Below are positions 25,601 through 39,688 of a stretch of DNA of 43,994 nucleotides, piece after piece. How positions within the stretch are numbered: position 1 is the stretch's first letter; each line of letters opens with the position of its first letter. The DNA comes from Globomyces pollinis-pini (Eukaryota > Chytridiomycota > Chytridiomycetes > Rhizophydiales > Globomycetaceae), in contig MU621231.1 in NCBI GenBank assembly GCA_025399215.1, positions 1 through 43,994 on the forward strand. The letters are read 5' to 3'. Both the position numbers and the translations under genes were made by a program. The notes under the pieces were generated by a model. The model was not told the origin of the DNA and did no database searches. It was given only the letters and a program-made list of their open reading frames with translations.

Positions 25601-28125
25601 GCTTGGAAACAAAACTGGGACCATTTATGTTACTTGGAGTCCATCTGGAGGATATGAACTGCGAACTCAATTGATTATCAATACCAATATTGGTAAGTTT
25701 CAGGTACTAGCAAGAGGAAAATCTCTGTTCCCAGAAATGTTTGTATCAACTTTATTTATGGACTTTGGGGTATGTGCTCTTGGCCATAGTTATCACCAAA
25801 GCGTCAGAGTAGAGAATCGAGGCAAAGTAAAGTTACACTTTACTATTCCAGCCTGCAAAGAATCAAGTTACTTGGCCTCTGTTTCACATGGTGTTTTAGA
25901 ACCTAAAGAGTCAACCAGTGTAGACGTACTATTCCTTCCTAAAACAATTGGAAAGATCCCAGCCAGTTTAATTATTGACTGTAAAGGCATTCACTATAAA
26001 GAAATTGTTCTAGTAGGAATGGGTGGTATATTAGAGATGGATATTTCACCAAAGACTATTGATTTGGGTAATCAAATGTTACTAACTTCTAGAACGATGC
26101 CCTTTTGGACTGACCGCGTTCGAAAGCTTAAAGATTCACAACAAAGGAGATGTCAGCTTATCGTTTGACTTTAGTTCAACGAAATTGGATCAAGGAGTCT
26201 GTGAAATTATTATACCAGAGCCATTTACAGTACCACCAAAGCAGCAAGGTAGTTGTATGATAGGATTTCTAGTAAAAACTGTCGATCGATTCTATTGTAA
26301 GGTATCCTTCGCTTCAAGAGAGCAATCATTCTTAATTCCTGCGACAGGTACATTATTGCAGCTTATTATAGGTGTTGGGGTGAAAATTACTCTGTCTGAA
26401 AGAAGTAAGCAAATCTTAAAGAAAGAGAAGTTTTCTGTGGTAAAGATATTTCAAAGTAATCACTAGTTAACCGGCCTTGACCCATTTTACCAAGAGCCAA
26501 AATATCTGCCGCTCGACTTTGCATTGCGAAGATTTCATAGGATATATATACAAGCACTTGAATTTTACGAAGCGCTTCAGTCAATTTATCAACAACAATT
26601 TGCAGCAATCGAATTTTACAAAGATATGAAACAAATACAGTTTTCTGCAAAGAAAAGGATATCGTTCCTTTCAGATGTAGATTTCAAGAAATCTGCCAGG
26701 GACTTTAGGAACACAGCATTAGAAATACTTGGTGGTGATATTGCTTTTACCGAAGTGAAAGGTATCCTTTAATTTCTATGTTTATTTTAGGTGCAATCAC
26801 AATTGGGGGCTATGGAAAAGAAATTGGCCTGCTTAAAAACCAATCTTCTTCGTCAAATGTCGAAGTCCTTCAAGATCCAAATGAAGTTCAAGAAGACCAA
26901 CCTGAAACTTCTGAAGAAGGGAACAATGAAGAGGAAGATGATGATATGGATGAAGAAGAAGAGAAGTTAAGAATGCTTCAGCGTCATGTTGAAGGTCATT
27001 CAAATGTTGAAATCCTGGCACCATATACAAAAGTTGATCCTCTTAGTCACACAGATGAAATTGAAGACACTCGCTCTCATATGAGTGAAAATATCAGTAT
27101 GGTTGCGAATACTGGAGGATACAATCCGCCGCAATCAAATACAAAACAAGAGAAAACATTTGATTCAAATAATACTGATCCAAATTCGATACCAGCAAGT
27201 ATGTATCCATAATTACTAAGTATTAGCACTTGATACTGAAGATATCAAGAATATGACAGAGAGCAGTGGGTCTCAAGATGGCAGCTCTTTGGATGCGAAA
27301 TTATCAGCCATAGAGCAACAAGAACAAAAGCAAGAGTCGCTTAATGCGGAATCAAAGAAAGTTATCTTTGAAAGGGTAAAAGTAGCAAAGGTGCTATTGA
27401 AAGGTGACGAAAAGCCAGAATCTCTTCCATCAATTCCACAAGCATTACCCCCAATAGTTTCCAGTACACCTGAAAATACTGTTCCAAATCAAATGCTTTC
27501 TACAGGCGAAAAGGAAATCGTCGCCCAATCCAAACCGGTGGATGAAAACTACACCATAGACAACACTCTACGAGGAATGGATCAACTATCGAAAGACCTG
27601 AAAAGAATATATAATCCATTCTTGCCTATTGATTTCGATGCAATTACTGATTTGACCAAGAAGGTACTTTAAAACAACTTATTGGTAGTTTGTTGCTGCA
27701 AAAACTTTTAAAGTGGAACCAGACGTGATACCAGATGATCCAATCATTACCGAGATTTTAGAATATGGACATATCAAGGTAATAATGAAATGATGTTTGA
27801 CAGCATTAGATTGAGCATTTAGACTTGGATCCTATTTTAACATCTCCATTAACATTTGACCCATTAGATTTGGGATTTCTGTTAGCAAGACCACCACCCA
27901 TTTGTAAAGAGCAAGATAATGATGTAAAATTTTCGTATTCCTCACAACTAGACTAAGAATTTACTGTCAGCAAAGAAAATGGAATCACGAAAAGCGTATC
28001 TGTCTAAATTTCCTACTTTGGATCGATCCAAACGAAATGCACATAGTAACCCATTTAACAAAATTGAGAGTCGGGTCAAGTATGGTACAGGTGTACGACT
28101 ATATACTTCATACGACCCGAGTTAG
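16608..28125 (+). CDS. giant ASH/MSP-repeat flagellar protein, HYDIN/CFAP type (3702 aa, 16 exons)
   Basis: Exons: 16608-16658, 16690-16887, 16916-17690, 17719-18067, 18091-20866, 20894-21043, 21070-22266, 22296-26067, 26093-26347, 26372-26439, 26467-26761, 26791-27198, 27227-27663, 27689-27778, 27810-27923 and 27952-28125. Introns are 23-31 nt and the phases close exactly. Residues 1-340 are alpha-helical and look like an ARM/HEAT-type repeat domain. Residues about 350-3200 hold many immunoglobulin-like ASH/MSP domains, recognisable by recurring xDFG...xxNxG signatures: IDFGTIRVGAKKTLTTTLYN, LDFGDISCNYTYTRKITISN, FDFGHCMIGKDTV, MDFGVCALGHSYHQSVRVEN. Then come a helical segment, a very acidic linker (EEGNNEEEDDDMDEEEE) and a basic tail. 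Proteins like this build the axonemal central apparatus or ciliary base (HYDIN, CFAP47, CFAP65). I cannot say which orthologue; the ARM-like N-terminus is not one I can match. AATAAA follows the stop by about 20 bases. Confidence 0.85.
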
Positions 28126-28225
28126 TTTTATAGGGTTGGTTAATAAAATGAACACGTTGGTTAAGAGTTTTTTTAAGATGCAAAACATAAGAGACAAAAC
28201 AAATAATCCATCAATTTTGGTTTAT

Positions 28226-28677
28226 TTAAGTGCTTCTGTTTCTTGCTAATAAAGCAGCAGGAATCTTTGACATGCTGAGGTAATTGTCACGAGTTAAAAC
28301 TTCTGCTTCAAGTTGTTGAAGAATTGGCACAAGGTAACGAACATCCTAATAATGAGTTAATTAAATATTACTTCTTCAGGTTTAGTATGTTCATTTGGTG
28401 GAAGTTCCGCTTGCTTGACACTCAAATTAAGGGCACGTCGAATACGGAAAAGACGAGCTTCTTGTACATTTGGAGGAAGACGAGCAAGAGCAGTTTGAAC
28501 AAATTCAGTTTCGGTTGGAATAAGGTCATCCAAAAAAAGACCTTACATGAGACTCTAAAAACACAAACCTTCTTTGCGATATTGCATATTTCCTTGGTGC
28601 CATGAGTAAAGCTTGGTAAATGCTGGTGATGATTTCAATGATCGAAGTGATTCTAATGCTCTGGTAACAACAGACAT
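28226..28677 (-). CDS. QCR7: ubiquinol-cytochrome c reductase subunit 7 (132 aa, three exons)
   Basis: Exons on the minus strand are 28677-28569, 28541-28372 and 28345-28226, with introns of 27 and 26 nt, 399 coding bases exactly in frame. The protein matches the complex III 14-kDa subunit (Qcr7/UQCRB): KLYSWHQGNMQYRKEGL, then LDDLIPTETEFVQTALARLP, EARLFRIRRALNLSVKQAEL and a C-terminal YLVPILQQLEAE. The length fits the family (about 110-130). The subunit faces the mitochondrial matrix and contacts cytochrome b. It has no cleavable presequence, as usual. Unspliced it looks like scattered fragments. It is convergent with the giant ASH gene, with 100 bases between stops. Confidence 0.92.
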
Positions 28678-28790
28678 TTTGAAGATAAAAAATTTTTATA
28701 CAAATATTTGAAAGATAGGGATATGCAACACGAACTTAAAGAATCATCAAAGTTACATGAATATCAAAATCATAAAATAATTATGCTTTA

Positions 28791-32217
<3,427 letters not shown>

Positions 32218-32518
32218 CAAATGAAAGCAAAGGAAAATAGTTTTTTGTTTAGGCGTTTCAACAACACATCAAGTGGGAAATTACTTGATGATGTAACAGT
32301 AGCACAAGGCAGTAAGATTGGTAACGTATGATATGTATGTATGCTATTTTCATAAAGCTCTTTGTTGACTTCGCGAGCTTGCTTAATTAAGAACTTTATT
32401 AATTGGAATGACTTCATTAACTTTACAATATTAACTCATCTAAATTACATTCTGTGAGACTACCAAACACGTGGAGTACCTGTCAAACCAATGTAATTTA
32501 TTCTTTGGAGTATTTAAA
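32218..32518. other. spacer between PKC1 start and the repeat-exon gene
   Basis: About 300 bases. On the minus strand a 66-codon frame (32417-32217) begins MKSFQLIKFLIKQAREVNKE and ends just before the PKC1 start. It could be an upstream PKC1 exon or a chance frame; I found no splice that joins it to HR1, so it is left out of the gene. Confidence 0.35.
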
Positions 32519-33103
32519 TTACGTTGCCTTTTTAAATTGGTTATGAATGATAAAACAAATCTGACTCCAATGCTGTTCAAATTCTCTCTTTCTTTTCACA
32601 ATCTTGAAAGTTCGTTCCGCTTGAATCTATTCAATTAATCGTTGTTTCGCCTACAATTTCTTCAGATTCTGTCTTGGGTGAATTTTGGATGGAGTGATAC
32701 ATGAAGCTATCCGGTGGAGAATTGCGTTCCGCTTGGATCTATCCAATTAATAGTTGATTAGTTACAATTTCTTCAGATTCTGTCTTTGGTAAATCGTAGA
32801 TGGAGAGATACATGCAACTATCTGGTGGAGAATTTCGTTCCGCTTGAATCTATCCAATTAATACCTGATATACGTACAATTTCTTCAGATTCAGTCTTGG
32901 GCGCATCTTGAATAGAGTACTTCATGAAGCTATCAGGAGGAGAATTTCGTTCTGCTTGAATCTATCCAACTAAGACTTGATGAACTTACAATTTCTTCAG
33001 ATTCAGTCTTGGGTGCATCTTGAATAGAGTGTTTCATGACAGGTTGAGTTGAGTACCTCTTCCATTGGTTATAGCGTAGAACTTTTGAGAATCTTGAGTA
33101 CAT
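32519..33103 (-). CDS. probable mitochondrial protein made of repeated exons (157 aa, five exons)
   Basis: Exons on the minus strand are 33103-32990 (114 nt), 32961-32878 (84), 32849-32766 (84), 32738-32655 (84) and 32626-32519 (108). The four introns are 28, 28, 27 and 28 nt, all phase 0. The start MYSRFSKVLRYNQWKRYST is rich in Arg, Ser and Tyr with no acidic residue, as in a mitochondrial targeting peptide ending in RYS/T. Each middle exon encodes a 28-residue unit of the form IQAERNSPPDSFM-YSI-D-PKTESEEI; the first exon ends, and the last begins, with partial units. The last exon ends basic and aromatic (REFEQHWSQICFII). I do not recognise the family and infer no function beyond the likely location. 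Confidence 0.68.
32611..33035 (-). repeat. tandem exon-plus-intron repeats, period about 112 bp
   Basis: About four units of roughly 111-112 bp repeat in tandem. Each contains an 84-bp exon body and a 27-28-bp intron. The block ACAATTTCTTCAGATTC (plus strand) and the block GTTCCGCTTGAATCTATCCA recur in each. Intron ends (AATTGGATAG) are conserved along with the exons, so whole exon-intron units were duplicated. Confidence 0.85.
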
Positions 33104-33357
33104 TTAAAGGAATCTTTGATAGATTAACAACTGAAAGTAGTACTTTAATGCAATTCAAGAAATCATTCATTTTGGAAGTGCATAATATCACATGCCATAA
33201 CTTTCTTACAATTGCAGCATTGATGTGATGATATGCGAATGTACATGTGCCAAACATCAACCACCCTCAATCAGATTTCTAGCCGCAGCTCAGTGCAGAA
33301 TGTTTCAAATATACTTATTTGGTATGCAATGAATAAGCAGTCATTTATTTAAATAAG
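33104..33357. other. intergenic region
   Basis: About 250 bases between two minus-strand genes. It probably contains the promoter of the repeat-exon gene. No gene is supported. Confidence 0.4.
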
Positions 33358-34422
33358 TTACTTGGAATTGTTGTATTTCAGAAAAGCTACCAAGGCAGTG
33401 GTACCACCAATTAAGACTGCTCCAATAATCGATGTGACTTGCGGAATCTCATTAAATAAAGTGATTCCAAATATAAACGCAAAGATGATATCAAGATTTC
33501 TCATCAGAGTAGCTGGACCAGCATTAGCTAATTGAAGACCCTAGAATAAGAAATCAATACCAATTTACCTTATTAAGAAAACATTGTCCTGCAAAGGCTA
33601 AAAATCCAACTCCCAAAATCACCATTGCTTGCATTGATGTCCATTCCGACACAGGTTTTGGGTTACCAAATCCATACAAATAAATACCAGAGACAACAGT
33701 AGAGGTACCACCAAAATAAACAACATTGATCATGTAATTAACACGATTTCCTAAACTACGTACAGATACATATGCAATAGCTGAGAAAACAGCACCGAGA
33801 AACGCGGATAGAGAAGGGATCCAAACAGGAACGTCATAGTGATGGGGGATACCTGTTCCAACAGGTGCACCAAAGATAAACTCAGGCCGACTTACCAAAA
33901 CTAGAAAAAAAGTCAATGATATTCAAAGTTACCAACTCCAGTCAAACAAGAGATAACAGCACACATATCTAATTTTGTAAATGGTTCGCCAAGTGCCAAG
34001 TATGCGAGAACAGAAGTTAGAGTAGGTCCCATAAAAAATATTGAAGTCCCATCACCTAAAGGCATATTCACCAGAGTATAAAAGTAGCATGCTAATCCTA
34101 ATGCTCCAGCAGCGCCTCGACTCATCAACGGGATTCTACTAACTCCTGGTGGACCAAGTGGGTTTAAATTGTACATGTAACAGTAGAATAATGGGATTAC
34201 AAATTGAATGACAGACCTGGTGAACACAATTTGAGCAGAATCAAAATCTCTGCCAGACACTTTGACCAATACTGCCATCAATGAAAACATGAGGCCTGAA
34301 AATGCCATAAGCAATAGACCCAACAATTCAGTCTTCTGGCTGTTTTCTGGTCCACTCGATTGAACTAATAGCGGAGTTGTTTCTTCACTCTGATTTTGTT
34401 GAGTTTGGGATTCAATGTTCAT
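33358..34422 (-). CDS. SLC35G-like EamA-family membrane transporter A (334 aa, three exons)
   Basis: Exons on the minus strand are 34422-33933, 33900-33569 and 33540-33358, with introns of 32 and 28 nt. After a polar N-terminus (residues 1-40, TTPLLV) come about ten hydrophobic helices in two EamA halves, as in the drug/metabolite transporter superfamily. Family-like motifs are NMPLGDGTSIFFMGPTLTS, LGEPF, VSRPEFIFG and ANAGPATLMRN. It is closest in pattern to SLC35G1 (TMEM20) proteins; the substrate is not predictable. The start at MNIESQTQQ is preferred to an upstream GTG because it aligns with the tandem paralogue. Likely a plasma or internal membrane protein. Confidence 0.85.
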
Positions 34423-34620
34423 GTTGTTGGCAGAGAAGTCAAGTTTCACAAACTAACCATTTCATTCCAGATTAAAATTGGTGATGGAAAATTTAAATCA
34501 GGAAAATACTTGAATGTTCTACAGCATATTCGTCTGATATCGTATAATACGATTCGCATTAATATGAGGTGGGGTAATTGCTGTATTGATGTAATGCAAT
34601 AATGAAATAATTTTATTAAA

Positions 34621-35679
34621 TTAACGGCTTTTCAAGTACTTTACAAATGCCACTATTGCTGTTGCTCCACCAATTAATAGAGCACCAATGATAGAAGTGA
34701 TTTGAGGAATTTCTCCAAATAAAACAATTCCAAAAATGAATGCACAAACAATATCAAGATTGCGCATGAGTGTAGCAGGTCCCGCGTTTGCTAACTGTAA
34801 TCCCTACGATATAAAATTTGAATCACAAGAATACCTTATTTAGGGAGCATTGGGCCAAGAAAGCTAAAAATCCAACACTCAATAAAACTACAGTTTGTTC
34901 AAAAGTCCATTCAGATATAGGAATTGGTGAGCAAAATCCATACAGAATAATTCCAGATATAATTGTGGACATACCGCCAAAGTAGGCAACATGAACCATA
35001 AAGTTGACCTTTTTTCCAACAATTCGAACAATTATATAGGCGAACGCAGATGAACACGCACCAGCAAATGCAGCAAGAGCAGGCATCCACATAGGGACTG
35101 TATAGTGGATTGGGCTTACAATATCTGAAACACCAAACAGAAATTCTGGGCGAGTCACCAACACTAATTGATTAGCCTTTTAGCAAACAAACCAACACCA
35201 GTAAGACACGACACAACAGAAACAATGTCCAATAACATGAATGGTTCACCCAATACTAAATAGGCAGCAACAGAAGTAAAGGCAGGACCCATAAAGAAAA
35301 TAGAAGTACCATCACCTAACGGCATATTGACCAACGTAAAGAAGTAACAACCTAAAGAAAAGGCGCCAGAAGTTCCTCTGGCAATCAGTAAGAGGCGATT
35401 CACATTGGAAGGTCCTAATGGCGAAACTTGATAAAAGTAACAAGAGACTAAAGCCAAAGACAATTGAATGACACTTCTAACAAAGACAATTTGGGCAGTA
35501 TTAAAATCATCACCAGCAAATTTGACCAAGACAGACATAACAGCAAATAGAATAGCAGACAGAGCAGTGAGCATTAAACCCAAGCATTCAGATCCAGTGT
35601 TTTTCTGGGATTGGGCCCGTTCTAGATCATTCAATAATGGCACTGTTTCTTCGGAATATTCATTTTGCTGGACAGTCAT
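34621..35679 (-). CDS. SLC35G-like EamA-family membrane transporter B (332 aa, three exons)
   Basis: Exons on the minus strand are 35679-35193, 35163-34835 and 34803-34621, with introns of 29 and 31 nt. It is a tandem paralogue of the gene at 33358-34422: the last exons are both 183 nt, the others differ by 3 nt, and intron positions match. It shares SEETVPLL, NMPLGDGTSIFFMGPAFTS, LGEPF, VTRPEFLFG and ANAGPATLMRN. An in-frame ATG 39 bases upstream (35718) would add 13 residues, but the paralogue supports the MTVQQNEYS start. About ten transmembrane helices; substrate unknown. Confidence 0.85.
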
Positions 35680-35811
35680 TGAAAAGTAAAAAGAAATCTT
35701 TAGTGCTACCCCACACATCTTTTGGGTGCCACAAGATTCAAGTCAAGCCACAGCAGTTGAAGTGTTGTTCATGCAGCACTGCAATAAAATGATGGAGATA
35801 AAATCTTTATT

Positions 35812-36540
35812 TTAATCCTTCTGAATATTAAAGGAAAATGAACTGCATCTGGGCCAATTCATCGTGGCCTTGAATCTCTTTAAGGATTCAGATACGGGAA
35901 TTAAACCAAGATTATCATTCAATTGTCTTTCAATATCTTTCACACTAACCAAATACTCTTCTAAAGGCCCCAACTTGAAATCATTTGGAATCAACCATGA
36001 GATGATTTTATCGTTTCCACGGTTGTCAACGGTCAATAAAACTTTCCACCATAAATCTGGAGTCCTGACCCCATGAGATTCAACAAAAAGATCATTAGAA
36101 TCATCGTTGTAAATCACACCCCCATATACCGTTACGTTGTTAAATTGTCGTTGACACGCTGTCATGGATTCAGTGTGTTGCCAAATTCCTCCATTAAATT
36201 GAATCACTTGTGGTAAAATGTTGGTGATATAGTGAGCTTCATGTCGACTATGTACAGAATAGTCCATATGGCTTGACGCTACCAAATGCCCTCTATTGTA
36301 TCCACGACCATAGGATCGAAGCGATTTTTGCTGACACTCTTTCGGATAGCTTGGATCATAATAATAACTTCTCGGTCTTTTTGCGTATCCTTTATTAGTT
36401 TTATCTAGAGAATAACTCCAACGATCAGCTGTTTTCTTGGTACAATCATATTGTAGTTTATATCCATCATACGCAAGTGTGTCTTCGGTAGCAAAGACCA
36501 TGGCGAAACACATCAAGTAAAAACCAAGATTCTTCATCAT
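35812..36540 (-). CDS. secreted DNA/RNA non-specific endonuclease (242 aa, single exon)
   Basis: The first true ATG gives MMKNLGFYLMCFAMVFATED, a typical signal peptide, so the product should enter the secretory pathway. The body belongs to the NUC1/endonuclease G-like beta-beta-alpha-Me nuclease family: YNRGHLVASSHMD holds the catalytic His, and YITNILPQ the Asn that normally binds the magnesium ion, followed by QFNGGIWQHTE. The family signature is usually DRGH; here it is NRGH. The rest of the site is intact, so activity is likely. Several Cys residues fit a secreted protein. It is one of the few intronless genes here. It is divergent from the ADAM gene, with 319 bases between. Confidence 0.88.
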   Translation of the reverse strand: MMKNLGFYLMCFAMVFATEDTLAYDGYKLQYDCTKKTADRWSYSLDKTNKGYAKRPRSYYYDPSYPKECQQKSLRSYGRGYNRGHLVASSHMDYSVHSRHEAHYITNILPQVIQFNGGIWQHTESMTACQRQFNNVTVYGGVIYNDDSNDLFVESHGVRTPDLWWKVLLTVDNRGNDKIISWLIPNDFKLGPLEEYLVSVKDIERQLNDNLGLIPVSESLKRFKATMNWPRCSSFSFNIQKD

Positions 36541-36859
36541 TTGAGTGATTGACAAGGGGAGAAAAATTATCACTGGACGTGACTAAGAGGTTTAAGCTCA
36601 CACCAACAAATAATTGAAGCTATACATGCGTCAAAAGCCTATATCCATCATTTTCAGTAATCAAATATGATAGTTGATCATTTTTGTACGTGATCTCTCT
36701 TTGTGATTTGGTCGTTCATAATAAATAAACGTAAATGCATTAGATGTGAATAATCTGCTATAGTAGTAGAGTATCAAAGTTCAATCACCACTTTCACTTA
36801 ACCAAGTTGAAATTTACACAATAACATTAAAGCATAGCCTTCAATTTAATTTTTCCCAT
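36541..36859. other. divergent promoter region, nuclease and ADAM genes
   Basis: 319 AT-rich bases between divergent start codons. No coding sequence or RNA is visible. Confidence 0.45.
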
Positions 36860-39555
36860 ATGATTTCAATTGTGATATTCTTGATAGAGATATACCATGG
36901 TAACTATCTATACCTGATATTCAGCAATGACAATGCCGCCTATTCGATCGTACGATTTTGTCCATAGTCCCTCCATATCCTTGTTGAATCCTAACCAACC
37001 AATCTTTCAGTTCTCAGTTTGTTGAAACTCTTTCTCACTCTCAGTCATACAATCACTCTTTCAAACTGAATTTAAAGATCCATGAAGATTTTGCAATCGC
37101 AAATTCTGTTATCAATGTTTATTATAAAGGAGGTGAATATCAAACACCATTATCGAACCACCAAGTTTATACAGGAGAAGTTTATGTCAATGGAAATTTT
37201 ATAGAAGAAGCTTGGTGCAGAATAGTGATTCAAGAGTATTTTATCATTTGGCTTATATTAGCATTCAACAGTGGAAATTCGAAGGCGTAGTATCTACGCC
37301 TATGGGATTATATACACTGCAACAGATTCAACAGTACGACCGTTCAAAGAGAGATGTATATCTATAATTTATTAATTTGTTCAGTTGGATGTAGAAATAG
37401 CATCACCATTTTCCAGAGTGCCTGGCGCAATTAATTCAAAACTGATATTACTTAAAGACGAGGAACCAGATTCATCAAACTTGGGTGATAGCAATTTGTC
37501 AAAAAGAACTCATTATGAATCTGCTTGTGGAACTCCTGACCCTTCTCCTTATGAAGGCAGGAAATTGATTCAATCTATTTCGAAGGCGCTTGTTCAATTT
37601 GCTGCTGGGGACTCTTCTGGATGTCCTGCCACAAAAAAGATCCTATTGATGGTTTTTCAAAAAGTGTTTTAATTCTTTCTTAGGGAGTTGCTGCCGACTG
37701 TACCTATGTCAAAGACAAAGGAAGTATTGCAAACGCATTGACGTCTATTTTATCAATATGGGCTACAGTATCTGCGGTGTTTGAAGCATCATTTAACGTA
37801 CAATTGGGTGTAAATGTGGTGAATATTCAAGAAACATGCACTCCATCAACACCATTTATGAAATGGAACTCTGACTGTACTAATAAAGAATATACATTGT
37901 CAAAACGGCTATCGGATTTCTCTCAGTGGAGAGGTCAGAAGGAAAAAGACTCGGTTGGATTATGGCATCTCATGACAAAGTGCAGGTTTAAAAAATCATG
38001 ACAATTTAATCAATAGTTCGCAACCAGCCGTTGGAGTCGCTTGGCTTTGTAAGCTGCAGAGTATTTAATCAATTTAGCAACGTTATGTACAACAAATTCC
38101 AATTTCCAAGACACCAATGGTGGTGCATACGTTTCTGGAACCGGAGTATCTGCTATTGTACCTTCAGAATGGAAAGTTGTTGCTCATGAAATTGGACATA
38201 ATTTTGGAGCTATTCATGATTGTAGTGCTGGTAACCATTCAATCTAACGCAAGGAACCTGTCCAGCTGTTCAAGGGGTTTGTACGCCTTGCAAAGACTCG
38301 TGTGACTGTAAAGGTCAATTTCGTAAAGCTATTTACATTATTTATCGTTAGTTATGAATACCATGGACACTTCGACCACAGACACATTTTCGCCTGGGTC
38401 AATGGGTTTAATTTGCCCAACTATCGCCAGCAAAGGATCATGTCTGATGGGTATTTGATTTCATGTTATAACCGTAGACCCTGGGTCTGTGAAGCTGATC
38501 AAAAGTGGTATCTGTGGGAATGGTGTGAAGGAAGATGGTGAAGATTGTGATTGCGGAGGGATAGAAGGATGTGCAGGAAATAGTTGTTGTGATGGTACTA
38601 TATGTAAATACAAACAAGGTGCTCGTTGTGACCCTCGTAATGATGGTTGTTGTACAGATTCTTGTCAATTACAAGTAATCAAAATAACTAAATGTGTAGA
38701 GCAGCAACGTAGTCTGTCATGAATCGATTGGAATATGTGATACCAAAAAGGTTTTTCGATAAATGTTAACCGCACAGTTCTGTACCGGGACTAGTACAAA
38801 ATGTCCTGATTCGTTTTTACCTGATGGAACAATTTGTAATGTTAATGTAAGTTTATAATTGGTAATAAATTGTAGGGAACTCAAGCGCAATGCTCTTCTG
38901 GTTTATGCACCAGCAGGTAAATAGATGTTTTAATATTTTTAGGGATTTGCAATGTACTGGTAAGGGAAATGGGGTTACCATCGTTTCATCTTGCCCGGCT
39001 TTTGAGAATGGATGTGCATTAACCTGTCAAGACACAAATGGAAATTGCTATTCTTTGAACGGTAATTTCATGGATGGAACAACGTGTTCCGGATCAGGAA
39101 CCTGTCAATCTGGTCAGTGTGTTGGATGGACAATATGGAGTTTAGTGGCTCTATATTTGAGGTTGTTTCCTTTGTATACCTGGCCAGTTTTAATTGTTAC
39201 ATTGATGTTATTAATTTCTATAATCTGGACTTGTTGTATCAGACCTTGCTGCTTTCCAACACCAAACAGATCAAAATGGAAAGAACCACAAGAAGTTTAT
39301 GTTTATCCAGCCAATTCAAATCTAAACAGACTTTCAACCGATCCATTAACAGAAAAGTATCCCGGTGAACATTTTCCTGAAAGTCCAACTAAAAGGAACA
39401 ATGGTGATCGTTTTCCAGATCGATCTTCAACCCAAATACAACGTGCTAACATCATTGATTTGGATCAATCACCACTGGTTCCACCTAGAGAGTATTTGGC
39501 TTCTAAGCGTGTTTCAGATCCACAAGAATCTCCTTTGATCAAGAAAGGTCCTTGA
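36860..39555 (+). CDS. ADAM family membrane metalloprotease (about 15 exons)
   Basis: From intron 4 on the exons are secure: 37385-37651, 37684-37985, 38017-38048, 38078-38230, 38254-38313, 38352-38450, 38478-38674, 38700-38750, 38778-38846, 38876-38916 and 38943-39555, with introns of 23-38 nt. The 5' part is less certain: ATG 36860, intron 36900-36924, an intron ending at 37010 or 37017, and introns 37186-37220 and 37356-37384. Domain order is a short hydrophobic leader, M12B propeptide (NHSFKLNLKIHEDF), reprolysin domain with the intact zinc site HEIGHNFGAIHD, a Met-turn region CKVMNTMDTS, a disintegrin domain (GICGNGVKEDGEDCDCGG; VCHESIGICDTKKFCTGTS), a Cys-rich region, one membrane helix near 39130-39230 and a Pro/Ser-rich cytoplasmic tail. 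ADAMs shed membrane proteins. The propeptide Cys switch is not obvious. Confidence 0.88.
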
Positions 39556-39688
39556 TATATTTTTATATTTAAATAGTTTCTTCTCTGATTTTTATAAACA
39601 AATATTTTCAATCTAACCTCATTTGGCAAATCACATTTGATATAACTCTTAAATAATGTACTCTAGGATTTGATATGAGAAAAGATGT

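Noticed and set aside
26105..26140. A 16-nt intron in the giant ASH gene
   Set aside because: A 25-nt intron at 26068-26092 with a perfect TACTAAC branch sequence gives a better protein, so the 16-nt reading is unnecessary.
32600..33030. CRISPR-like or satellite-like direct repeats
   Set aside because: The repeats align exactly with exon and intron borders of a coding gene, with frames and phase kept, in a eukaryotic context.
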